From Candidatus Omnitrophota bacterium (lineage in GTDB: Bacteria > Omnitrophota > Gorgyraeia > Gygaellales > Profunditerraquicolaceae), in NCBI GenBank assembly GCA_003598025.1, contig QZKH01000004.1, positions 1-48,932 of the forward strand: a DNA stretch of 48,932 nt. Reading direction: 5' to 3'. Positions 13,101 to 25,100 of the stretch are shown one piece after another. The position numbers were made by a program, and so were the translations under genes. Each line of letters starts with the position of its first letter. Within the stretch, counting starts at the first letter, position 1. The notes under the pieces were generated by a model, which did no database searches, was not told the DNA's origin, and saw only the letters and a list, made by a program, of their open reading frames with translations.

Positions 13101-16100
13101 TGAAAAGAAGGCCGTTGAGAAATCATTAAAGCAGGAATTAAAAGATAAGAAGGCTGCCGAAGAAACAACGACTGCCAAACAGCCGGAAGAGGAAGCCGTA
13201 GAGCCTCAAGAACAGAAATCCGCAGAAGAAATAGCTAAGATTAAGAAAGCAGCTGCCAAGAGGCAGAAGAAAGCCCAAAAACAGGAAATAAACAACTGGA
13301 TCAATGAGCTGAATAATTTTGAACCCGAAGTAGTCAATGATGAAAACAGACCTGAGTTACAGGCTGAAATAGATGATGTCCGTAGCGTAGCCTTAGCTGC
13401 TATAGAAGAAACAAGCTTAAGCGCGGAAGATAAAGCTCAGTTACAGGAATCAGTAGAGGATGCTTATGCTCGCGCACAGGAAAGGTTAAATAGCGTAGAT
13501 TTGGTATATGCTTCAGATGCATCAAGTGAGCCGTTCAATGGTATTAATTTAGGCCAGGTAGCAGCAGAGCAGGGCCAACACGAAGAAGAAACAGCCCCTG
13601 GAGCCGGAAACAATAGCCAGAAGAAAAACATTGGAAAAGCAATTTCTGCCTTAGAGGAAGTAGTCAATACCGAAGAATTAGAGGAAACTGTTGCAGGGAT
13701 AATGCAAGATATAGACGGGTCAACTTTAAAGGATAACACCAAGGATGCATTATTAAATAAATTACAGAGAGCTTATACTGCTGCTCAAGAAAGAATTAGG
13801 CAGTCAGCTGTTGATGAAGCTAATGCTAAGGCAGAAGCAGCCAAGGCCCAACAGGAGGCGATGGAAGAAGAAGCCAGAGAAGACAGAGCCCTTAGAAGAG
13901 CAGTAGAGCTAGATGTTGAAAAGAACATCTCACTTTTTGCCGCTGCAGAAAACATAGCCGAAGTAAATAATTTAGCTGTTGATGTTGAAAATGAAATTAG
14001 TAATTCCGGGCTATCGGGACAAGCAAAAGATAAATTAATGGCCAAGCTAGAAAAAGCCAAAGCCAAGGCAATAGCAAGGTTAGAATATGAGGCAAGGAAA
14101 GCTTTAGAAGAAGCCAATCCGCTATTATCAATCTTGCCTAGAGAGCAGGCAGAAGCACTTTTGAATTTAAAGGATAGGTTATCCGATAGCAGGGAGGCTG
14201 TAGAAGATGCATTAGTCGAAGCCCAAAGAGGCAATGATGAAGTATCAAGATTGGCAGAGGCGCAAGAAATAATAGCTGCAGAAAGAGCCTTAAGGCAGCA
14301 TGAAGCCGAAGTTTCTCAGGCTCCAGTTGTAAAGGCAGGACAGCCAAGAGGCTTATTCGGTTGGGTCAAGAGAATGTTTGGCTTTAAGGGTAGCTCCAGC
14401 CCGATAAGAGAAGATAAGCAAGATGGGGCGTCGTCACCGGTAAAATTAGCCAAAGATACAGCTATAACATACAGTCATGGAACCTCAAGCCCTATCGAAG
14501 TCAATTTTGACGACAAGGTTGATGAACAAGAAGCAAAGGTTATCAAAGGCCTGCTTGCCAGGGACGGATTCCTTACCGAAACGATAAGAAGGATATTCAC
14601 TGTTATGAGAGCCCAAGAAGATATTAGCTTTGTCTACGTAAAGAAGCATGAGCGTGGCAGCCAGAAGCAGGTTTATTATGTGGAAGTTCACACAAAACAA
14701 GAAGAAACATTTAGTTTCGCCCTTAAGAAAGAACTAAGGCCGGGCGGCTTTAGGGAAGAAGAGATTAAGAGGTTGATTGATTTAAGCGCGCGCGCTTCGG
14801 TAACTCCCAGATTCGGAATTTATATTGGAGTAGAACAGTCAGACATAGAAGGCGAATTACTTGAGTATAAAGTTTATAGTGAGGAATTCATTGACGGCGT
14901 AACCGCAGCCCACAGGATTGTAAGGGATGGTATTACTGGAGACGTTATCAGGGATATAATTAAAACATGGATGACTATTGTTGTTATGTTAAGCAAGATG
15001 AATGGTAAAGGCGCTTATTATACGGTTATGGATATGCAGCGCCAGAACATACTCTTTAGGATTAAAGACAAAGAAATAAGAGGGCCTCCTGTTGTTGTAG
15101 ATATCGGGCTTGTAATTAAAACCAGCCCTTACGCTATCTTTACAGAATTATTCAGGCATTATAATTATGATTATCAAGATGCTATTAACATTATAGCCTT
15201 AGCTATAGTAGAAGTTTTAGGCGTAACACACGCAAGAGAATTCTTTAGCAGCATAACCCACCATATCAATAATAGAAAAGCCCATGCTATCACTGCCCAG
15301 GATGTTCTTATTAAGAAGGCATTAGAAGGTATTATAACCTCTCTTAGCCAAACCGATTCTTCAGAAGAGCAGTCATCCAGCCCGATTACAGAAACTCAGC
15401 ATGAAAAACTCGTAGCTTTATATCAGAATTTAATAGCCGAACGTGAAATGCCTATAGATTGGCCCAGGGGCTCGATATATAGAAGGACAATCGCAGAGCA
15501 TTTTAGGTATAGTTTAGTTGACAATGAGCATGCGCAATTTTCTACTGCAGTTGTATTGATCAAAAGCGGCATAAGTGTTTATGAGGTATTTGAAAACTGG
15601 AAGATATTTATTAATGGTATCAAAGATAGTGAAGTAACCGGTACTTATGATTGTTATGCCTGTGTTGGTTATGCAGTATCTGCTTTAGATAATAGTGGCA
15701 ATAGGGTTTTGGTGCTTGGCCATGCAAGGCCGAAAGATTTTGCAAAAGCGATAAATCATGATATAGAGCAAGTTGCGAAGGTTGCGAGAGGCAAAATCAC
15801 AGTAGTTGTTTCTTATAACGAAGCAAATAAAGGTAATCCAAATGTTGGTGCTGAAGAGCTGTTCGAAAACTTAAACGCAAGTGAAAATATAGATTTACAT
15901 GTCCTTCCAAGAGCAAAAGATACGGTTGCTGCATTAATTGCTACAGGCGCAGGTGTAAGCCATATAGTTGTGCCTGGGGATTTGCATAATTCTTCAGCAC
16001 CTAAGGTTGAGGCTTACGGTAAAGTTGCTATAGCAGAGACAGTATTATTTAATATTTCTTCTTCGCCGGTTAAGCAAATAAAAATACAGGTGAAAGTCCA

Positions 16101-19100
16101 GACAGCTTGGGAAATCATGAAGGCCAAGGTCAGTTTAAGCAGGATTACCGATAATAGCCCAGCTACAAAATATTCGTTGAATGTTTATAGAAGCAATAGG
16201 CCTCAGGCATATGCAGTTAGAGACATAAAGAGGAATATCGTTGAGGTGAATTTGTCTACGGGGTTAATAGATATGTTAGATGAAGCTGAAATTGCTTTTG
16301 TTATTGGCCACGAGATGTACCATGCCTTGACATCAGCTAATGAGGGTTTATTGGTTAAAATATATAGTGTATTAAAAACTATATTGTCGTCTGGTTACCG
16401 CAGAGGGTTAATAGCAGATGAATTTAGCGCAGACATATTTAGTTTCAATTTAACAATCCATCCATATGGAGAGATAAAGGCAGCTTATGCGCCAGAAGCA
16501 GTCTTAGGGATATTCGAAAAGGCAAAGACGGTTAAGACACCTATTTTCCATGATATTCTTAATCCCCATCCGCCGGTTGAAAAAAGAGCCCAGATACTTA
16601 GGGCATTAGCAGGGCTGCCGGAAAGTGAAACAAGAGGAAGTGTTGTTACCGAGCATGAAACTAAACAGTCAACCATAACAAGAAGGGACATCCTTTTAGA
16701 CATATTAGGCGGGCTGCTGTTTGTTTCTGCTGTAGGACATATGGTCGGGCCATGTTTTAGAAGCAATAACGAGCCTGAACAGCCAACCCGTTTGACTGTT
16801 GCTGTTGAACCTGAGCCTTCGGCAGAGTTCGTATATGACCCCAGCAGGTATTATAGTCTGTGGTATGCATATGGCCAGGATGAAAGCGCGTTCCTCGATT
16901 TTGGCAAGAGAGACAGCTTGCCAGCTGCTATAAAGGATGAATTATTCGGTGGAAATAGGACAGGTAAATATCTTTTGAATGAATTGTATTATGTTGTGGT
17001 GTTTGCGTTATTTGCTGACGTTGATCCAATTTTTGCTCTTGCTCACTATATTAAAGAAGGCCGTGCAGATTTCGGCATGAACTTTGCTTTTGCTAATACT
17101 GGAGACGGATCATTACACCAAGATTTCTGGGAGAAGACAGTACAGCCTCGGTTCAGAGAGATTTATGGAGAAGAGATATCCTATGGATTCTCTAATTGGG
17201 AGCAAATGCTTTATGATCCTTGGATAGGGCCCTATGTCTACAGAAGCTTGTTAGAAGATAAATTAATTGGTTACGCAGAAGAATTGGCAGGCAAGGGGAA
17301 CAAATTCAAGATTATAACCAATTGCCAGATATTAGAGGAAGCAGCTAAGACCTTGCAGCTTTATCAGGGCTGGGGTAGCGTAAGAACGAAAGGAAGTAGT
17401 GTTAATTATACCAGCAGAAATTCATCATATAGATATGAATACGGATATTCTATTTTGGCAATTATGTTGTTATTGCAGATGCCAGAAAACAAAGCTGTTA
17501 TAGATGGTGTTATCGAGAAAGCCAAGCAGAATACAATGAGTTTTAGGTCAGAATTCAACTCCGGATTTTCCACTATATTCGGAATTGATGTTAACAAATT
17601 AGCCTCTAGCCCGATTAAAGAATCAGGAGAAGCTTCTTCGCCAATATCTCGTGAAGAAGCAATCGAGGTCAGATTGTCTGAATTAGTTGAATTAAAGATT
17701 ACGCCTCTATTCAGGGATTCCAAAAGATCCCGCATGTTAAACAAATTGGTGGCTATTGCTGCAACAGATATTTTAGACAGAGTTCTAGATGAATTTGAAG
17801 TTACTCTGGATGATATAGAGATAGCTTACAAATTGCAGGTTATGTTGAATAATATAGGAATAGGAGATTTTAAGGTCGTCAAGCCCACCATAAAACACAG
17901 GCCTTATTTTGTCGAATATAAATCAGGAGCATCGTCCCCTATTAAACTCGATGAATTAAGCGGAGAGCACCGTCAGGCAGTACTTGAGTTGTTTACCCAA
18001 AAGTTCATCGCCGCTGCCACAGAAGATCGTTCCAGCGTTCCTGCCAGAGAAGCTGCCAAGCAGCTCTTTGATACAATGTGGGAGCAGGAAGATTTTGTTT
18101 CTGAAAATAAAACAGCTATAAGTGATGAATTAATAGATAAAGTATTTACCTTAGATACTTACAACAGGGCGCAGCAGGCAAAAATAACCAGGGAATTTAT
18201 GGCAGCGCTTAAGACTGTTGTTTTTGCAGAAGGCACACCAATAAGAGAAGGCGCAGAAAATGTATTTGAGGAGATGTGGGGTAATTGGGAATTTAACGCT
18301 TCAGAGGAACTTAAAGCAGAATTAAAAGCAGATTTTGTAATTGATGTAGTCGGCCTTGACGCCCTAAGGGAAGAGGCGCGAAATCAGGACTATTATTTAT
18401 ACCAGATGATCGCAGCAGGCAAAGGCACATATATAGGTAAGATATTTAAGGCGATAGGCTGGAATGTCCCTGTTTGTTACAATGATGCACACGGGCTCAT
18501 TCTCATCGGAGATATCAGAGAATATGAGTCAGGTAAAGGCGGATTAAGCCATGGTTCATGCCCTGAGTGTTTATTTGATCATCTGCTAAGCATTAAAAAG
18601 GACTTAATAAGATCCGGACATTCAAAGGGTTTCAGCGAGGAAGATATTGCAGAATTAAATGAGCTCTTGCATAAGATTACCGAGCAGTTAAGGATTACAA
18701 AAGCCGCTATTCAAATACCAGTTGCAATAATTGCAGAAGGCGAAGCTTCAAGCCCCGTAGGGCCGGATAATGCTTATTTCTATCTTGCTTTATTAGAGAT
18801 GTTACCGGGTATGATTATGTCCGGAATTAGGGCAGAAGAGGAAGCGCAGGCTGCAGAGTATAATTATAATTTAAGCTTACTGCTTGATTTATTAATTGAA
18901 TTTTATTCTTTAAGAGATTTCGGAGTAGCAGTATTTGGTAATTTAACCATGACTTTAGGTACACAATCTACCGTGATTATTATTTCCTCCAGCCCGATCA
19001 GAATCCTTGTGGTTGACGATGAAGAACCTCTTAGGGAATTTATGGGCACGACTTTAAAAAGAGGTTTTAGAGCTATGGTTGAGGATGTTGTTGTTGCCAA

Positions 19101-22100
19101 AGAAGGCAGAGAGGCGCTTGATTTGTTTGTGGCTGCAAGAAATGAAAACAGACCGTTTAATTTGATTGTTACTGATGACAGCATGCGCGGGGAATATGAA
19201 GAAGAACTTATGAATGGACATGAATTAGCGCGCGCTGTTAAAGAGGTCAGCCCGACAACACCAATTATAATGGTTAGCGTGCAGACGGTTGATGAACGCG
19301 GGCCTGATTACTATCTTGCGGAAAAAATAATAGATAGATTCCTTAGAAAGTCACCCGATTTTTATGATGATTTGTTAGTTATAGCTAAAGAACTGATTGG
19401 CGTTTCTCTCCAAAGTGAAACTAGTCACGCCTCAGACGAAGAGGCATCCAGCAGCCCGATTTCGCATAATCAATACAGGGTTTTGGTTGTTGATGACCAT
19501 GCTGATACTTTGATGATGCTGCCTGTAATGTTAAAAGGCATGGAGGATGATTTAAAGGTTAGATTTGAAGTAATTACTGCAAGTAATGGTATATCGGCTT
19601 TAAGTAAATTCAAGGAAGCATTAACTCAAGGCGGGGTAGATTTTATAATTACCGATATCGGGTTACCGGATATAAGCGGTAACGAACTCACAGCCAGAAT
19701 CAAATCTGAGGCACCTGTTTATGTTATCAAGATTACTGCTTACGAGGAAGACGCAGCCTTAGGCCAAATGGATGATTTTATCCAGAAGCCATTCAGGTTC
19801 TCCAAGCTTGAAGAAGCCGTAAGGAAGGCTATAGAAGCAGTAAATGAGAGAGGCGCTTCAAGCCCGATTGATAAAAAGGCGGCCTATGATAGATATGATA
19901 AAATACGTGGCAAGATACGTACGTATGAGCGTAAAGTTACTGAAAAGAGCGGATTAATTGATGATGCTGCTGTAGGATTAAGTGAGGCGATAGCAGGATT
20001 AGAGACAGTTATAGAATCGGCTTTTGAGAGGATAAACAGTTCTCTGCGCGAGAATTCTTCTTTAAATATATTTGATATTATGGAAGACTTAGGTGTAGAG
20101 GGTGAGAATATCTATTCAGTTCAAACTTTAGATAAGATTTATCAGCATATCGAAGATGCTCCAGATGTTGCATTCACCAATACAAATTACCGATACACAA
20201 TTCTTAACGATCTAAAAGAAATAGCTCCTGTGTTCTGGAAGAGGGCGGAGAAAGTAGCCAAGCTTAATAAGAGGCAAGAAGCTTTTGAAAGCATAGCTGC
20301 AGAATACTTACCATCAAGAAGCGAATTATCATTCTATACTATAATCTCAAAGTTTAGGAGAATTATTAAAGATAGGAAATATGTCTTAACTGCCAGGGAG
20401 CGTTTGGATTTGTTAATTTCGTTATTAAGAGATGAAGTAAGAGATGAAGTAAGAGATGATATAGAAAAGATATTTGCAGATGCCCAGGAATATTTAAAAC
20501 AGAGTGCAGGAACTATGAAAACGATGAGAGGGTGGGCTAACTTAATCGAGGAAGTTAGGATGGTTACAGCTGATAAGATAAAACAAGCTATAAAGACCAA
20601 GCTTCCGAGTCTTTTCTCGCACCAGGATATCATTTATATTATCCTTCTTACCATTTTAGAAAGAAATAGTGAACTTACTGACAAAACTATATTGGGTGTT
20701 ATAAAAGCCAATAATATTGAAGATATAGTTACAGATGGTGTTTTAAGAGACTACGGTTTATTGAATACAAAACGTGATGTAAATAGTCGGCTTATTAGAG
20801 TGCTTGATGCAGTATTACCAAAGATAACTCGAAAAGAATATTTTTATCATAGAGTATTACCAGCTGTTGGCGTGGCGTTAGTAGCTGTCGTTGCTGGAGT
20901 AGTCGCTTTCTTATTATTGCCTATGAAGGGAGCATATGCGGCTACCACAAGCGGACAAGCTTATTTACCTCTATATAACTTTGGCTCTGATGTTTCTGAT
21001 TTTGGTTATGGTATGCCCGCTCCTGAAACTATCACCGACTTTACTCAATTTGAAGATTATTTAAACACTTGGGCACAGCAGCAGTTAGTTACGTTAGCTC
21101 CGGAGGTTGCAGAAGCTGAAGATGCAGCTCCAGCTGTTGATGCAACTATATCCGGCAATGCTACAGAGCCTGCGAACGTTAAATACACGGTAGTTTCAGG
21201 TGATAATCTCTCTAAGATTGCGAAGAGGCATTTGGGTAAAGCAAGCCTTTGGCCGCAGATATATGCAGCTAATAAAAAGGTAATCGGCAATAATCCTGAT
21301 TTAATTATGCCAGGGCAGGAGCTTACTATAGAAAATATAGGTCACAAAGTCACAAAGTCACAAAGTCACAGTGAAGAAGCTCCGGCTAATGCAGCTCCAG
21401 TAACGACAGATAGGACTGAGGCGGTAGCGTCGGTTAAAGTAGAACCGCAGCCTGCGCAGGATGCAGAGCCGGTAGTAGCAGCAACTCAGCCTCAAGTAAC
21501 TCCAGAGCCGGTTGCGGTTGATAGAGAAGAAGATCATAGTAAAGACGCAGTAGCCCAACAGGAAATAAGGGCTCCTCCTGCAGGTTTCACAGCTGAAAGC
21601 CTCTTAGCAAAGATCCTATTCTCTGATCCGCGCATTAAAGCTGATACAAAAGGTAACTATGCAGTTCCCGAAGGCCTTGCCGCCGCAGTAATCGCCGAAC
21701 ACCTCAAAGATGCATTAAATTTAGAATATTACGAAGTCCCGGCAAATATAGCCGGCAGGCTATATTTTGAGAAAGTCGCTAAAGGAATACAAGCTCAATA
21801 TCCAGGCTCAGCAGTTGTCGAAGTGCACCTTAATTCAGATGAATATATCGGTTTATTCTATCATAACGCAAATGGTGATACCCGCTTGTTAACAGTCCAG
21901 GAAGGAAGAGTTGTTGACCTTCCTTGGAGCGCTAACGTTTCCGATATCTTAAAGAAAGATAATGTAGCTTTACTGGAATTTGGTTCAGCGGCAAAATTAC
22001 CTAAACTTACCACAGAGCAATTTAATGATCAGGTTGAACAAGCAAGAAAGTTGGTTGACTATTACAAAACGGAAGTTTTAGGCTTGGATGAGAAAACGGA

Positions 22101-25100
22101 AGTGGTTTTGGCTGCCGGACACGGCGGAAGGAATTATGATACTTCATGTGCACAGAGGCATAAATTGTTCAAGATAGTCAGAAGTACAGGCGGACCGGTT
22201 GAAGTAACCGCAGAAAGAGCAGGAGAAATAAAGAATATCGCTGAAGGTAATGTGGCAGATACAGAAGAAGAGCCGGTTGTTGAACAGAAGCCTCTGGTCG
22301 TTGTTGAACCTTTACCTGTACCTGCTCCTGCAAAGCCCGTAGAGGCAGCAGCTACTGAGGCATCTACAACAGAGGCTACGGCTGAAAGACCAGCAGTAGG
22401 GATAGATAGAGAGGATTACGTTGAAGATAAGGCACGATTAAGTGTATTCGAGTTAAAACAAGCCAGAGAGGTCAAATCAGATAAGATTGAACCGGTCTTA
22501 ATAAATATCGATTCCATCCCCATAGCTATAAGAGACCTTATTAATTTAGGTGCCTCTAATCTTTATGAGGGAAACTATGAAGAAGCGGTATCTCAATTAA
22601 CCAAGGCAATTGTTATATCGCCGGAATATTCACAGGCTTATTATTTAAGAGGAATTGCTCTTTTTGCTACTAATCAGTTAGACGCCGCGATCGGGGATTT
22701 GGAAAATGCGCTTAGGTTTAATCCAACGCCATATATTAAGAAAACAGTAGAAATAAACTTGCCGATTTTGAAAGATTTAATGGCAATACCAGAAACTGAA
22801 TCTACAATTCAAGAAGGTATGGTGGTTTCCTTCGTGTTTAATTCAGGAGTGAACAAAGAGCTTGTCGAAGGAGATGTTTCTGGCGATTTAGAAAATAGGC
22901 TTACACATGGAAGTTTGGCAGCGCGTGTATTAAGAAATGTTTCTCCGGATGTGGAAATTGTTTCTATATGCGTTGAGGATAACGGTAGGAAATTTGATTA
23001 TAAGTTAACCGAAGGGTTGTTTAAGGTTTTGATTTATATGCGGCAACATCCGGAAGTAAGAGCTGGGGTGGTTAATTTCAGCGCTGGGAATAATGTTCCA
23101 GATCCTTTTCAACAGGCAATAATAAGAGAATTGCATAGTAGAGGAGTGGTGATTGTTGCTTCTGTAGGTAATGATAATAGTATGGAGATGACTTATCCTG
23201 CTGCTTTTGATGAGGTTGTTGCTGTTGCTGCGGTAGATAGGTTGAATAACAAAGCTGAATATTCAAACTATGGTAGATATGTAGATATTTGTGCTCTTGG
23301 AGATATCCAGGGAATTTATAACGGCTATTACCTTAAAGCGCAAGGAACTTCAGTAGCTGCGCCTCGTGTTGCTGCTCTAATTGTCCAGATGTTGCAAGCT
23401 AATCCAGAATTAACTCCCCAGCAAGCTTTTAGAATTATTAGAGATACAGCAGTACCTATAGACGACAAGCACTTCAGGGAAAATTTGTTAGGTTCAGGCG
23501 TAGTTGATCCTAATAGGGCTCTAGCTAAAGCAGGAGATTTTGATAATAACGTAAATAGAGAGAACACATTTCCCATAAATCAAGAGTCTATGTGTCCCAG
23601 ATTAGATGTAGAAAAATATTTTATAGGCTTAGTCAATAACCAGACAAACGACAGTTTTGCAGAACCAGCTAACTCAACAATAAGTACCCATGGAAGAAGC
23701 TTTAGCGAATTAGTTAATATCTTGCAAGATCCTTGGTCGCGGCAGTTCAAGGATAGCGCATGTATTTCGGCCATATCCGAACTTACTAAATATAACGATC
23801 ATAGAGTAGTAGAAGTGCTTAGTAGCATTTTGTTAGAAAAGGATTACGACTGGGATCTAGGTACTAGATATGCAATTATAGATGCATTAGGTAAGTCTAA
23901 CGATCCGCGCGCAATAAGTGTTTTACTCAAGAAAGTGAACAGTGAATTTGATGGCATATGTGCCGCGTCGATATGTGCCTTAGGTAATTTGATAAACGAT
24001 GAAAAATGCAATGCTGAATTTATGAGATTGGCAATAGACAATTTTGATTTATTTTCTAGAATTCTGGAGAAAAGAACATCTCCTTCTATAAGAACAGAGG
24101 TGACTGAAGAAAATTTGGTAAGAATATTAGATGCTTTAAGGTGGTCTCCAAAAGGTATTAATGAGGAAGTGTTGTATCTTATTGCGAAAAAAGATTGGGG
24201 AAGAATCGTTGAAGTAGGAAAACCAGCAGTTGAATACTTGATTAGAGAATTAGCCAATGAATATAGTCTAGGAATTTGGGAGGATGTTGCCGCTACGCTC
24301 AGTAAAATAGGTGATAATAGAGCAGTGGAGCCTATTAGTAAATTATTAATTAGTTCTAACTTAAAAGGTAAATTTAGTTTACAAATAGCCATAATTAAAG
24401 CTTTAGGTGACTTCAAGGATTCGCGTGCCATTGATTCTTTAATTGGAATCCTTCAAATCTATAAATATCAACCAGACGTAAATCCTTATATATATCCGGG
24501 GGTAGTACGTGCTGTGCACGTAGATTATAAAGTTCATATAGCAGCTATAGAAGCCCTGAGTAACTTTAATAATGAGCGAGTTATTAAAATCCTTACTACC
24601 ATTTTAAACAATACCCAGAAAAAAGTTGACTCTTTTGATGCCTATAGGCGTGAAGCAGCAGCTTTGGCTCTAGGAAATATTAGAAATGATTCTGCTATTA
24701 ATTCGCTCTTGAAAGCAGTAGAGAACAAGGATGAGGAATTCTTTGTACGAACAGCCGCTATTCAGGCTTTGGGTAAGATAGATAATGATAGTGTGCTTGA
24801 GGCGCTTAAATTGATTACTGAAGATAAAAATGAAGATTTCCATGTAAAAGAAGAAGCAAGAAGAGTAATTGAATTATTCAAAAAAAGAACTATTAGGTTG
24901 CAGCATGACATTAATGAGAATAGCTCGCATCTCGATACTTTTATAGTTACTAATAATTATGCAGAAGCTATCAGTTTGGCAGAAAAATATGCTGAAGACG
25001 GTCGAAGATTATTATTTGAAGGTAGGGAGAAAGAATCAAAAGCAAAATATGAATTAGCTGCTGAGTGGTTTATAGCTGCAGAATCGTTAATGGATAGAGA

